From NCBI GenBank assembly GCA_050179685.1, contig JBFXEW010000002.1, forward strand, positions 62,001-126,000: DNA of 64,000 bases. Direction: 5' to 3'. Position 1 is the first letter of the stretch. Each line of letters opens with the position of its first letter. The DNA comes from GWE2-40-63 sp050179685. GTDB taxonomy: Bacteria; Bacteroidota; Bacteroidia; Bacteroidales; SZUA-534. Positions 14,686 to 24,780 of the stretch are shown in pieces. The notes under the pieces are model-generated. The model ran no database searches. It was not told the origin of the DNA and was given only the letters and a program-made list of their open reading frames with translations. The position numbers and the translations under genes are program-made.

Positions 14686-17619
14686 ATGAGAAACTTAATG
14701 ATTGTCATGGCTGCCCTTTTACTTGTAGCCATGGGCTGTACTCAAAAAGGCTATCAAACGGTTACAGAAACCGATGCCAACGGTTACACTTACGAAAAGG
14801 TAACCAACGATCCTTACAACTTAAGAATTTACACCCTCGACAACGGCTTAAAAGCTTACCTGAGTGTAAACAAGGATGAACCGCGTATCCAAACATTTAT
14901 TCCTGTTAAAGCAGGTTCTACCTACGATCCTCAGGACAACACCGGTTTGGCTCACTACCTGGAACACATGATGTTCAAAGGAACGCCCAAAATTGGAACG
15001 CTCGACTGGGAGGCTGAAAAAGTATTACTGGAGCAAATTTCAGCTTTGTACGAACAACATAAAGCTACCGACGATCCAGCCAGGAAAAAAGAAATATACA
15101 AAGAGATTGACCGTATTTCGCAGGAAGCTGCAAAATATGTAGCTACCAACGAATACGATAAACTTATCAGCTCATTGGGAGGAAACGGAACCAATGCATA
15201 CACCACCAACGAGCGTACGGTTTATATGAACAATATTCCATCGAACGAGCTTGAAAAATGGCTTAAACTGGAATCGGAACGTATGTTTAACCTCGTACTT
15301 CGTATCTTCCACACCGAGTTGGAAACTGTTTACGAAGAATTTAATATGGGACAGGACCGCGACGGAACCAAAGCTTACTTTGCCTTAATGTCGAATTTGT
15401 TCCCCAATCACCCCTACGGACAACAAACCACCATTGGTAAAGCAGAACACCTGAAGAACCCATCGATGGAAAATATCAAAAAATACTGGTCTACTTATTA
15501 TGTTCCCAACAATATGGCCATTTGCCTTTCGGGCGATTTTGATATGGAAGAAACCATAAAACTTATTGATAAATATTATGGAACGCTTGAAGCAAAAGAA
15601 GTTCCTGAAAATGTATTACCCAAAGAAGAACCCATTACCGAAGTTAAAGAGATTGAAGTTTTAGGTCCACAGGCTGAGTTTGTAATGTTCGCTTACCGCT
15701 TTGACGGCGTGAATAGCGAAGATGAGAAATACGTAACCTTAATTGATTACATGCTGAATAATTCGCAGGCCGGATTAATCGACATTAATCTGAACCAAAA
15801 ACAAAAGGTATTAAATGCCGGTTCAGGACCTTCATTCCTGAAAGAATACGGTATGTTATCGTTCCGTGGAACACCGCGTCAGGGACAATCGTTGGAAGAA
15901 GTTCGCGATTTGCTATTGGGCGAAGTAGAAAAAATTAAAGCCGGTGAATTCGAAGACTGGTTGATTGAAGCCTGTATCAACGACATGAAACTTAACGACA
16001 TTCGGAGTCAGGAAAGCAATTTTAGATCACATAAATTTGCCGTAGCTTTTGCCAACGGTGTAAGCTGGGAAAACACGCTCAGATTTAACGACGAGCTTGC
16101 CAAAATTACTAAAGAAGATGTGGTTAAGTATGCAAACGAGCATTTTTCAGACAGCAACTATGTAATAGTTTACAAACGCAAAGGCGAAGACCCCAATGTG
16201 GTGAAGGTTGAAAAACCTGAAATTACAGCCGTTGAATTAAATCGTGAAAACGAATCGGAGTATTACAAAAACTTTACCAGCGAAGAATCGGGACGCCTTG
16301 AGCCGGTTTTTATCGATTTTAACGAAACCATTACAAGCAAAGAATTTGCTCCCGGAGTAACTTTTAGTTACATCAAGAACCCAACCAATAAGCTGTTTAA
16401 ACTTATTTACATTATTGAAAAAGGAAAAGACCACGACAAAGAACTGGCTTTAGCCGTAGGTTATCTTCCTTATTTAGGAACCGAAAAATACACAGCCGCT
16501 GAATTAAAACAGGAATTTTTCCGTTATGGACTCGATTTTGGCGTATCGACCGGCGACGACCGAAGCACCGTTTACATTACCGGATTGGAAGAAAATGCAG
16601 CCAAAGCCATTGAATTGATGGAACATATACTGGCTAATGTAGTTCCCGATCAGGAAGCTTACGATAAATACATTGACGGCATTCAGAAATCGCGTGATAA
16701 CAAAAAACTGGATATTAATCAGATTCTGCGCGGAGCCATGTTCAACTATGCTATTTACGGACCGGAATCGAGCTATCGCGATATTTTATCGCAGGAAGCC
16801 ATGCAGAAAATTGATCCCCAGGTACTGGTCGATAAAATTAAAGGCATTACCCAACACGAGCACCAATTGTTTTATTACGGACAAAATACTGCCGACGAAG
16901 CCTTTAACCTGCTTAAACAAGGTCATGTGCTACCCGGGAATCTGGTAAAAATAGAAGAACCTAAAAAATACCAGCAATTGGATATTGACAAACCAACGGT
17001 TTATTTTGTAAACTACGACATGGTTCAATCGCAAATTATGTTGCTGTCGAAAGATGTAGCGCTCGACAATTCGCTTACTCCAAATATTCAGTTATTTAAC
17101 GAATTCTATGGCAGCGGACTGTCGTCGATTGTATTCCAGGAAATCAGGGAATCACGTGCTCTGGCCTATTCAGCATTTTCATTTATCACTGTTCCTTCGC
17201 GTCAGGATAAAGCGCATTACAACTATTCGTTTGTAGCTACTCAACCCGACAAATTAAAAACAGCTACCGATGCCATGACCGGATTATTGAACCAGATGCC
17301 AAAAGCCGACAAGCAATTTGAGCTGGCCAAAGATGCCATTATGAAGAACATTGAAACGGAACGCATTATAAAAGACCGGATTTTCTGGACCTTCATCAAT
17401 GCACAGGACCGTGGTTTGGATTACGACATCCGTAAAGACGTTTACGAACACATGAAAGATGTTTCGATGGATGAATTTAAAACGTTCTTCGATGCACACG
17501 TAGCCAACAAACAATACGTTTACCTGGTTATTGGAAACAAAAACCAAATTGATTTTAACGTACTTAAAAAATTGGGTCCGGTAAAAGAACTTACCCTTGA
17601 AGAAATTTTTAACTACTAA
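14686..17619 (+). CDS. M16 family zinc metallopeptidase, lipoprotein
   Basis: A 977-residue peptidase of the pitrilysin/insulinase clan with two tandem M16 halves. The N-terminus is a lipoprotein signal with Cys18 (VAMGCTQ). The inverted zinc motif HxxEH is at H90-E93-H94 (HYLEHMMFKG) and the distal glutamate ligand lies in ELETVYEEFNM, so the first half should be catalytic; the second half (about 530-960) lacks the motif and would close the chamber. An insertion of about 60 residues separates the zinc motif from the NAYTTNERTVY segment, as in the longer M16A forms. No clear TAnnTTTG promoter is seen in the 209 bases before it. A terminator follows its stop. Confidence 0.94.
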   Translation: MRNLMIVMAALLLVAMGCTQKGYQTVTETDANGYTYEKVTNDPYNLRIYTLDNGLKAYLSVNKDEPRIQTFIPVKAGSTYDPQDNTGLAHYLEHMMFKGTPKIGTLDWEAEKVLLEQISALYEQHKATDDPARKKEIYKEIDRISQEAAKYVATNEYDKLISSLGGNGTNAYTTNERTVYMNNIPSNELEKWLKLESERMFNLVLRIFHTELETVYEEFNMGQDRDGTKAYFALMSNLFPNHPYGQQTTIGKAEHLKNPSMENIKKYWSTYYVPNNMAICLSGDFDMEETIKLIDKYYGTLEAKEVPENVLPKEEPITEVKEIEVLGPQAEFVMFAYRFDGVNSEDEKYVTLIDYMLNNSQAGLIDINLNQKQKVLNAGSGPSFLKEYGMLSFRGTPRQGQSLEEVRDLLLGEVEKIKAGEFEDWLIEACINDMKLNDIRSQESNFRSHKFAVAFANGVSWENTLRFNDELAKITKEDVVKYANEHFSDSNYVIVYKRKGEDPNVVKVEKPEITAVELNRENESEYYKNFTSEESGRLEPVFIDFNETITSKEFAPGVTFSYIKNPTNKLFKLIYIIEKGKDHDKELALAVGYLPYLGTEKYTAAELKQEFFRYGLDFGVSTGDDRSTVYITGLEENAAKAIELMEHILANVVPDQEAYDKYIDGIQKSRDNKKLDINQILRGAMFNYAIYGPESSYRDILSQEAMQKIDPQVLVDKIKGITQHEHQLFYYGQNTADEAFNLLKQGHVLPGNLVKIEEPKKYQQLDIDKPTVYFVNYDMVQSQIMLLSKDVALDNSLTPNIQLFNEFYGSGLSSIVFQEIRESRALAYSAFSFITVPSRQDKAHYNYSFVATQPDKLKTATDAMTGLLNQMPKADKQFELAKDAIMKNIETERIIKDRIFWTFINAQDRGLDYDIRKDVYEHMKDVSMDEFKTFFDAHVANKQYVYLVIGNKNQIDFNVLKKLGPVKELTLEEIFNY

Positions 17620-17645
17620 ACCGGATTTATCCGATAAAATATATC

Positions 17646-17679
17646 AAAAAAAGCTTCCTGTTTGCAGGGAGCTTTTTTT
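17646..17679 (+). terminator. Rho-independent terminator of the M16 gene
   Basis: Ten-base stem aagcttcctg (17651-17660) / cagggagctt (17665-17674) with one G-T pair and a tttg loop, extended by five A-T pairs and a T run. It ends 11 bases before the acylphosphatase ATG. Confidence 0.88.
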
Positions 17680-17686
17680 ATTTTTG
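17679..17686 (+). promoter_or_regulatory. Probable -7 box of the acylphosphatase gene
   Basis: TATTTTTG, three bases before the ATG at 17690 and using the tail of the M16 terminator. The only TTTG upstream (17661-17664) gives a short 14-base spacer, so the -33 element is doubtful. If used, the transcript is leaderless. Confidence 0.4.
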
Positions 17687-17689
17687 AGC

Positions 17690-17968
17690 ATGGAAAAACG
17701 AAAAGCATATCAAATTTCAATAAATGGTCGGGTACAAAACGTGGGGTTTCGTTTTCACACTCAAGACGAAGCAGTAAAACTGGGAATTACCGGCTTTGTG
17801 AAAAACTTGCCCGATGGTTCCGTTTTTATTGAAGCCGAAGGACCCGAAATCCAACTAAATGAATTTATTAGCTGGTGCCATAAAGGACCGTCGTGGGCAA
17901 AAGTTTTTGATATAAAAATAACAGAACAACCCTTGATGGGCCACGTTACGTTTGAAATTAAACGCTAA
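17690..17968 (+). CDS. acyP: Acylphosphatase
   Basis: Small enzyme (92 residues) that hydrolyses acyl phosphates. The family signature is complete: NGRVQNVGFRFHTQDEA (catalytic arginine in the phosphate loop), GITGFVKNLPDGSVFIEAEG with the catalytic asparagine, and the C-terminal strand VTFEIKR. The frame is open from 17597, but that stretch reads through the M16 terminator; the ATG at 17690 starts the family fold and was chosen. It converges on the ABC-F gene, 24 bases between stops. Confidence 0.94.
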   Translation: MEKRKAYQISINGRVQNVGFRFHTQDEAVKLGITGFVKNLPDGSVFIEAEGPEIQLNEFISWCHKGPSWAKVFDIKITEQPLMGHVTFEIKR

Positions 17969-17992
17969 GTCCGGAAAGTACTAAAAACACAG

Positions 17993-19930
17993 TTATTCCT
18001 TTAAAGCCACAATATCTTCTAAATCCTGACTGTATTTTCCCCACAAAGCCATTGCGCTGGCCAAAGCATTTTTTAGCTCTTCATACTTTTCGAATGTTGA
18101 AGCATCGGTAATGGTCTCGGGTGCTGCCAGTTGCTCATCCATTTTCTCAAGAGCCAGTTCCAGTTCCTGAATATGGGCTTCGCTCTCATCGACCAGTTTT
18201 TGGGCTTTTCTTATTTTTTTATCCAGCTCCTTCCGCTCTTCATACTTTAATTTGCTTTCGGATGTTTCTTTGGGCTTATCGCTTAATGCTTTCGCTTTAG
18301 CTTCGTTCAATTGATTCAGCGTCTCAATTTTTTTATTAGCCAGGAATTCAGCAATTCCTCCCAAATGCTGCTTTGTTTTTTTGTTCTTAAACTCATACAC
18401 CGTCGAAACCACGCCATCCAAAAAATCACGATCGTGTGAAACCAGAATAACCGTTCCATCATAACTCAAAAGGGCTTCTTTTAATATATCCTTCGAGCGC
18501 ATATCGAGGTGGTTGGTAGGCTCATCGAGAACCAAAAGGTTGGCCGGTTCAAGCAGCAGCTTTGCCAGCGATAAACGGGCCCGCTCACCTCCCGACAATA
18601 CCGAAACTTTTTTATCGATATCGTCGCCGCGAAAAAGAAACGAAGCCAGGATATCGCGTATTTTGGTGCGAATATCACCCATAGCTACTTCATCGATGGT
18701 CTGAAAAACTGTTTTATTGTCATCGAGCATCTCGCTTTGGTTCTGCGCATAATAACCGATTTTTACATTGTGCCCCAATTTAAGGTGTCCCTGATATTCG
18801 TGTTGCCCGATAATCACTTTTGAGAATGTGGTTTTACCTTCACCATTCTTTCCCACAAAAGCAACTTTTTCGCCTTTTTCCAATACAAAATCCAGTTTAT
18901 TTAACACCAGATGATCGCCAAAACTTTTCGACATCTCCTTGGTTTCAAGCACCAACTGACCGGAATGTGGTGCCGGTGGAAATTTAAAATGAATGGCCGA
19001 TTTATCAATCTCGTCGAACTCAATACGTTCAATTTTATCGAGTTGCTTAATCCGCGATTGCACCTGCACCGATTTGGTGGCTTTGTAACGAAAACGCTCA
19101 ATGAACTGTTCGGTTTCTTCAATTTTCTTTTGCTGATTCTCAAAAGCAGCTTTTTGTTGCTCCAGTAACTCCTGACGAAGAACCAGGTATTTTGAATAAG
19201 GAACTTTGTAATCGTAAATTTTTCCCAACGAAATTTCCAGCGTACGATTGGTCAGGTTATCCAAAAATGCTTTGTCGTGCGAAACCACCATTACGGCGCC
19301 TTCATAAACTTTCAACATATCTTCGAACCATTGAACCGACTCAATATCGAGGTGGTTGGTAGGTTCGTCGAGCAGTAACACATCGGGTTTTTGAAGCAGC
19401 ACTTTAGCTAATTCAATACGCATACGCCATCCACCGCTAAATTCACCGGTCGGACGGGTAAAATCGCTTCGTAAAAAACCCAATCCCAACAGGGTATTTT
19501 CAATATCGGCATGAATGCTGTTTCCGCCCAGTAAATTATGCCGTTCGGTTTTCTCTGTCAGTTGATGAATCAAATCCAGATAATCTTTCGATTCAAAATC
19601 GGTACGGGAACCCAAGGCGTGATTAAGTTTCTCTATTTCGTCTTCTAACGAACGAATCTCAACAAAAGCATCGAGCGCTTCTTTAAACACAGTCTTTGTG
19701 TCGCTTACAGTCATTTGCTGCGGCAGGTAACCAATGGTTACATCTTTCGGTATGGAAACTTGTCCTTTATCGTAGGCTTGTAATCCGCTCAGAATTTTTA
19801 ACAAGGTCGATTTTCCTGCGCCATTCTTACCGGTAAGTCCTATCCTGTCGCGCGGGTTAATTAAAAAACTAACCTGGTTAAACAGAGGTGTCCCCGAAAA
19901 TTCAACCGTTAAATCATTTACTGAAATCAT
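17993..19930 (-). CDS. ABC-F family ATPase
   Basis: Cytosolic tandem-ATPase protein of 645 residues without membrane domains, of the Uup/EttA/YheS type that act on the ribosome. First ABC domain: Walker A GKNGAGKST, signature FSGGWRMRIELA, Walker B VLLLDEPTNHLD. Second domain: Walker A GKNGEGKTT, signature LSGGERARLSLA, DEPTNHLDMRS. The linker between them (about 240-310) is a charged helical pair (arm/linker region), and residues ~550-645 form a C-terminal coiled coil as in Uup. Two TAnnTTTG boxes lie upstream. The particular subfamily and any antibiotic-resistance role cannot be told by eye. Confidence 0.94.
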   Translation of the reverse strand: MISVNDLTVEFSGTPLFNQVSFLINPRDRIGLTGKNGAGKSTLLKILSGLQAYDKGQVSIPKDVTIGYLPQQMTVSDTKTVFKEALDAFVEIRSLEDEIEKLNHALGSRTDFESKDYLDLIHQLTEKTERHNLLGGNSIHADIENTLLGLGFLRSDFTRPTGEFSGGWRMRIELAKVLLQKPDVLLLDEPTNHLDIESVQWFEDMLKVYEGAVMVVSHDKAFLDNLTNRTLEISLGKIYDYKVPYSKYLVLRQELLEQQKAAFENQQKKIEETEQFIERFRYKATKSVQVQSRIKQLDKIERIEFDEIDKSAIHFKFPPAPHSGQLVLETKEMSKSFGDHLVLNKLDFVLEKGEKVAFVGKNGEGKTTFSKVIIGQHEYQGHLKLGHNVKIGYYAQNQSEMLDDNKTVFQTIDEVAMGDIRTKIRDILASFLFRGDDIDKKVSVLSGGERARLSLAKLLLEPANLLVLDEPTNHLDMRSKDILKEALLSYDGTVILVSHDRDFLDGVVSTVYEFKNKKTKQHLGGIAEFLANKKIETLNQLNEAKAKALSDKPKETSESKLKYEERKELDKKIRKAQKLVDESEAHIQELELALEKMDEQLAAPETITDASTFEKYEELKNALASAMALWGKYSQDLEDIVALKE

Positions 19931-19954
19931 GCTTTCTGTTTTTCAAATCGGCCT

Positions 19955-19971
19955 CAAAAATAGCAAAAGTA
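19955..19971 (-). promoter_or_regulatory. Two tandem -7 boxes of the ABC-F gene
   Basis: Minus strand TACTTTTG (19964-19971) and TATTTTTG (19955-19962). -33 elements are not obvious. Leader 20-35 bases. Confidence 0.5.
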
Positions 19972-20090
19972 AGCGGTTGATTCCGAACCGCATCCAAATT
20001 AATTGCAATCGTTGTTAATAATGCGCTTATTAACAAAAGAAAACCTGAAATTCTTGATTACTTTATTGCAGGATGTTTTAATTTTAGGGC

Positions 20091-22433
20091 ATGATGCAAC
20101 GCTTTTCGAAAATCAGGTTCAAAATTAAACATTCCTGCCTTGTTCTGGCTTTACTTCTGACTGTTTTTGGGGCAAACGGACAAAGCGTGGGAGTTGTGCT
20201 TAGCGGCGGCGGCGCTAAAGGGCTGGCGCATGTTGGTTTGTTACGCGCTCTCGAAGAAAACCAAATTCCGATTGATTATATTGCCGGCACATCGATGGGT
20301 GCCATTGTGGGCAGCTTGTATGCTATTGGTTATTCGCCCGACGAGATGGAAGCCCTGCTAAATTCCGATGAGTTTCGAAAATGGTCGCTTGGGGTTATCG
20401 ATTTGGAAGAGAAATACTATTTTAAAACAAAAGATGAGAACCCGGGCTGGATTGAATTTCCTTTTAAGAAAATAAACGACGAATTTATTGCTCAGTTACC
20501 CACAAATATTATTTCGCCCGAACAAATGGATTTGCGGTTCATGCAGTTTTTAGAACCGGCCGGTGCGGCAGCAAATTACGACTTTAACCAACTCATGATT
20601 CCTTATTTCTGTATAGCCACCGATGTGTACAAAAACAAAGCTGTAGTTATGAGTTCCGGAAATTTGTCGGCATCGGTGCGGGCTTCAATGACCTTTCCGG
20701 GATATTTTAAACCCATTGTTATCGACAGCGTGCTACTTTTCGACGGTGGAATGGAAAACAATTTTCCGGTTGACGTAATGATTGAAAAATTTAATCCGGA
20801 AGTAATTATTGGATGTAAAGTAGCTTCAAATCCTGAAAAACCGGATTCTGACGATATTTACAAGCAACTTGAGAATGTGTTTATGAAAAACACCGATTAC
20901 TCCATGCCTGAAAATGGGATTTTAGTTGCGCCCAAAGTAAAAGATTTTGGTTTGCTGGATATGGAAATGTATGACACACTTCATACCCTTGGCTACCAGG
21001 CTACCCTTGAAAAAATGGATTCAATAAAACTGCTGATTCAACGGAGAATGGACAAAACTGAATTAGCAGAGAAACGGACAGCGTTTAAAGAAAAATACCG
21101 CCCTTTAATTATTGAAAACATTTTTATTTCAGGCATCGACAACGAATCGGTTTCATACATTCTGAAGAATATTCGGCGAAACCGCGAATTACTTACTTTT
21201 GAAGAATTTGAACTGGAATATTTTAAGCTTCTTTCTGATAAATTGGTACAATCGGTTTATCCCAAAGCCTTATACAATCCTAAAAGTGGCTATTACGATA
21301 TCTATCTGGATATTAAAGCACAAAACGAACTTTCGGTTTCCATTGGCGGTAATATTTCGTCGAACCTCAGGAATATAGGTTTTGTGGAACTGGATTATTT
21401 TTTTCAGAAAAAGAATATTTACAACCTTTCGTCGAACATTTATATCGGAAAGTTTTATAATTCAATAAATGGCACATTCAGAATGGATTTTCCTCCCCGT
21501 CAGGTTAACAAAGACAAAACCATTTCTCCTTTTTACGTTGAGCTTTCGGCAACCAGCAATCGCTGGGATTATTTCAAGTTATCGACCGATTGGTTTGTTG
21601 ACAGCCGTTCGCCGGGAAAAGTTTTGCAACAGGACTACTACTTTAGAGCCAATTTTGGGCGCCCTATGCTAATTCGCAGTCTTTTTTATGCCGGGTTTAG
21701 TTACGGACGCCAGACCGACGAATATTTTCAGACCAACTACATTTTTAAAGAAGATACCGCTGATATGGGTCATTTCGATTTTGCGTCGATTCATGCCACA
21801 CACGAATTCAGCACCTTAAATTATAAAGAATACGCTACCGAAGGAAAATATGCCCGCTTTAGAGCCCAATATGTTACCGGGCAAGAAATATATCATCCGG
21901 GTTCAACTACCCCAACGGAATTCCGTCAAAATACTGAAACAGGCCACTCGTGGTTTCGGCTTTCAATCAGTCATTTGAATTTTCACAAAATAAATCACTG
22001 GTTTACTTTAGGATACCGGACCGATCTGGAATACACCAACAAAAGCCCGTTTGCCAATTCCATGTCGACAATGCTGGGGGCCATTACCTTTACACCATTT
22101 CCACAAAGTAAAGTAGTATTACTCGAAAAATTCAGGGCTAACACTTTTGCTGCAGTTGGAATTTTGCCGGTTATTAATTTTAATACCTTACTCTCGTTAC
22201 GCAGCGAAATGTATCTTTTTCAACCGTATCAATTCATAAATACCAACACTTATAAAACTGAATTCTCAGAAGTTTTTCCCGCGCCGGCATTAATGGCTTC
22301 GCTTGCCCTGGTTTTCCATTCACCCATTGGCCCACTGGCGCTTTCGGGCAGCTATTTTAATGGCGAAGAAAACCCCTTTTACCTGCAATTAAACTTTGGT
22401 TACCTTCTTTTTAATCGTCGGGGCCTTGAATAA
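20091..22433 (+). CDS. Patatin-like phospholipase fused to an outer-membrane barrel
   Basis: A 780-residue protein of the PlpD type (type Vd-like). Signal peptide about 14-30 (LVLALLLTVFGANGQ). Patatin domain about 33-300: oxyanion loop GGGAKG, nucleophile Ser68 in GTSMG, and catalytic Asp218 in FDGG. A POTRA-like segment (about 345-420, with NIFISGIDNESVSYILKN) and a C-terminal 16-strand Omp85-like barrel (about 425-780, alternating strands ending in FGYLLFNRRG) follow. The likely action is that the barrel holds or passes the lipase at the outer membrane; substrate is phospholipid or lipid ester by family. It converges on the KamA-like gene with 12 bases between stops and no terminator. Confidence 0.92.
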   Translation: MMQRFSKIRFKIKHSCLVLALLLTVFGANGQSVGVVLSGGGAKGLAHVGLLRALEENQIPIDYIAGTSMGAIVGSLYAIGYSPDEMEALLNSDEFRKWSLGVIDLEEKYYFKTKDENPGWIEFPFKKINDEFIAQLPTNIISPEQMDLRFMQFLEPAGAAANYDFNQLMIPYFCIATDVYKNKAVVMSSGNLSASVRASMTFPGYFKPIVIDSVLLFDGGMENNFPVDVMIEKFNPEVIIGCKVASNPEKPDSDDIYKQLENVFMKNTDYSMPENGILVAPKVKDFGLLDMEMYDTLHTLGYQATLEKMDSIKLLIQRRMDKTELAEKRTAFKEKYRPLIIENIFISGIDNESVSYILKNIRRNRELLTFEEFELEYFKLLSDKLVQSVYPKALYNPKSGYYDIYLDIKAQNELSVSIGGNISSNLRNIGFVELDYFFQKKNIYNLSSNIYIGKFYNSINGTFRMDFPPRQVNKDKTISPFYVELSATSNRWDYFKLSTDWFVDSRSPGKVLQQDYYFRANFGRPMLIRSLFYAGFSYGRQTDEYFQTNYIFKEDTADMGHFDFASIHATHEFSTLNYKEYATEGKYARFRAQYVTGQEIYHPGSTTPTEFRQNTETGHSWFRLSISHLNFHKINHWFTLGYRTDLEYTNKSPFANSMSTMLGAITFTPFPQSKVVLLEKFRANTFAAVGILPVINFNTLLSLRSEMYLFQPYQFINTNTYKTEFSEVFPAPALMASLALVFHSPIGPLALSGSYFNGEENPFYLQLNFGYLLFNRRGLE

Positions 22434-22445
22434 AACATTATCGGA

Positions 22446-24638
22446 TCAATAATCCAGATTGGTATATTCCGAAGTGATACCTTCTTCATATTCAGGATAC
22501 TCATAAATCGACATCCGAGGTTCTGTTTCGCCTATTGAATAACCATAAACCGTATGATAATCGTTGGGATCTTCGCCCATGCGCTCTAGTTGACGCAGGT
22601 ATTGCCTGATGGTTTTGGATTCAACCACCACAAAATTTCCCAGTTTTTCAATAATCGGGCTGTGGGTTCGCGTGGCATCGTGGTAAAATTCCAAAATACG
22701 ATATCCAAAACGGGTTATCCCGATTACCCGGAAAGTCAGACTTTTTCCTACCCCGGGAATATTCATCACATTACGGTCGGTTGCCAAAAAAGGCAAGGAC
22801 TCTTTAGTTCGTATATCATCAACCAACTGCTGCATGTTTTCGGCTTGTTCCGGAAAGCCGGCAATGGTCTTCAGTTCCTTTTCGGGAATAGTACCAATTA
22901 CTTTTTCTTCGACCGATTCCTGCACTGCACGCGCATTGGTAGCAAAATTATGACTGTTTTCTTTAAATCCTTTAACCGAAAAAGTGTAATACGACAGCAC
23001 ACCAATATCGTTAAGTATTTTCCGAAGTTTTGAAGCATGCCCCCTTACGGAAGCTGCCGTTGTAAATACCATTTGATTGGCAACCATCCAACCCGCTTGT
23101 TGTAGCTTACGCACGCCCTCAGCAGCCTCAGCAGTTACTTCCATCGAAGTAATAAAATGCGTTTGAATGACAAATTGCTTAAACCCAATTTTACTGGCTT
23201 TGTGCTTAAAATCTTTTAAAATTTCGCATAATTCGTTGTTAATGCGCTGGGGCAAATAAACCGGGAGCCTTGTTCCCAGACGAACACGAACCATTTCGGC
23301 ATATTTTTTACCTGCAGGCCGTTTTTTGTTTGCTTCAATTTTTCGGAGCGCCATTTGATATACCGCTTCCAGAATTTCCTTTATCGATGCATTGGAACTC
23401 ATTAAAGCATCGCCGCCGGTTATTAAAATATCGCGCAACTGGGAATCGTTTTCATAATATTCCATTAGTTTTTCAAGCCTTTCACGCCATGTTCCATCAG
23501 GTTTTAAGCGATTTAAATCGAAATTTAAGTGCCCGCTCTGAAAATCGTACATACGTTGACATGAAACACAAAGACCGCCGCAAGCCCTACCAACCGTGTC
23601 GGGTATTAGAATAGCCACCTCGGGATACCTGCGATGGATGTTATGAGCTGAGGGCAATAACCATCCAGCAGCGTTGGGCTCACCCGGTTTAACAAGATCT
23701 TCTTTTTCCCAGGCTACAATTTTTCCAAATTCTTTAATTAATTGCTTGCTATAAAAAACATAATCGCGAATAACCATGTCGGCACCAGGTGCAAAAGCGT
23801 ATTCGCGAACATTAAGCAAGGATAAATAATAGGGATTTACAAAGAAGGGAATTCCGGCTGCCCGCGCATCGTTAAGTATGGCAATGGTTTCAGGTGTAAT
23901 GGAATAGTCGAGCATTTCGTTCATGGTTTCCGGATCACGAACGGCAAATTTCAGATGAAAATTCCAGTCGTCCCACCATTGATTAACCAATGCAATTTTT
24001 TCGTCGGTTGAAAGGTTATCTGCAAATGAATAGCGTGAATCGGTTTTCGACTTTTCTTTAACTTTTGTAATCAACACCCGAATTATTCGCTGCTTGTTTT
24101 TTTCACGAATCTTTTTAACCTTTTCGTCGGAACCACTGGGGTGACGTTCCATCCAATTTAAGACCGTTTGCTTATTGGGTAAATTATGCTTCTGTGTTCC
24201 ATTAAACTGACGGAACAACTGAAGCATATCAATAAAAAAATCGTATTTCGCACCACCATTGCCAAATTTTGTAGCCATCCACAAAATTTTAAAAGGCTGA
24301 ATAATGGTTACTGAATTTTTCAGGTTAGCGTCTTCGACCCGCTGACCAGCATGGGTTATGTAATCGAGAATTCTTATACCGGCTACTTCTTTCCATGTTA
24401 ATTGCCTGAGTGCCTTTCGGCCACTAATCTTTCGCTCAAAATATAAAATTCCGGCAGAATTGGCTCCCAGCTCTGAATAAACCCAGTCGCGTAATTTTTG
24501 GTGTATAATTTCAATTTCGCTGTTATTTAAAAGGATTTCCTTAAGATAAGGGTTCTCGTCCAAAAGTTGTTGGAGTGTGAGGTACGAACGTACACTTACC
24601 TTATTTTGATCCATCTCTTTAAAAAACAATTCGAACAT
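22446..24638 (-). CDS. KamA-like radical-SAM aminomutase family protein, long form
   Basis: A 730-residue protein. The central part has the radical-SAM cluster motif C353-GGL-C357-VS-C360 and a downstream NIPGVGKS in which Lys632 is in the place of the PLP-binding lysine of lysine 2,3-aminomutase (PGGGGK there). So both an FeS/SAM site and a PLP site are predicted. Lysine 2,3-aminomutase is ~415 residues; here about 300 residues precede the radical-SAM domain and have no family I recognise, and a ~70-residue acidic tail follows. An alternative start at residue 9 exists. Neighbours give no clue (no kamD/kamE or lysine-degradation genes). Substrate unknown; the amino-acid aminomutase role is inference. 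Confidence 0.85.
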   Translation of the reverse strand: MFELFFKEMDQNKVSVRSYLTLQQLLDENPYLKEILLNNSEIEIIHQKLRDWVYSELGANSAGILYFERKISGRKALRQLTWKEVAGIRILDYITHAGQRVEDANLKNSVTIIQPFKILWMATKFGNGGAKYDFFIDMLQLFRQFNGTQKHNLPNKQTVLNWMERHPSGSDEKVKKIREKNKQRIIRVLITKVKEKSKTDSRYSFADNLSTDEKIALVNQWWDDWNFHLKFAVRDPETMNEMLDYSITPETIAILNDARAAGIPFFVNPYYLSLLNVREYAFAPGADMVIRDYVFYSKQLIKEFGKIVAWEKEDLVKPGEPNAAGWLLPSAHNIHRRYPEVAILIPDTVGRACGGLCVSCQRMYDFQSGHLNFDLNRLKPDGTWRERLEKLMEYYENDSQLRDILITGGDALMSSNASIKEILEAVYQMALRKIEANKKRPAGKKYAEMVRVRLGTRLPVYLPQRINNELCEILKDFKHKASKIGFKQFVIQTHFITSMEVTAEAAEGVRKLQQAGWMVANQMVFTTAASVRGHASKLRKILNDIGVLSYYTFSVKGFKENSHNFATNARAVQESVEEKVIGTIPEKELKTIAGFPEQAENMQQLVDDIRTKESLPFLATDRNVMNIPGVGKSLTFRVIGITRFGYRILEFYHDATRTHSPIIEKLGNFVVVESKTIRQYLRQLERMGEDPNDYHTVYGYSIGETEPRMSIYEYPEYEEGITSEYTNLDY

Positions 24639-24780
24639 ATGCTATGTGTTTAAAAAATTAGTTGGGCGAGCAAACCAGGCTCGCATTAAAAAATAGAATA
24701 TAAAAAAGCTAATCCGGTCAGAAGCGACCAAAATGAATATCAACAGGTATGTAAATAAAGCTATCCCATTTTAAGTGGCG

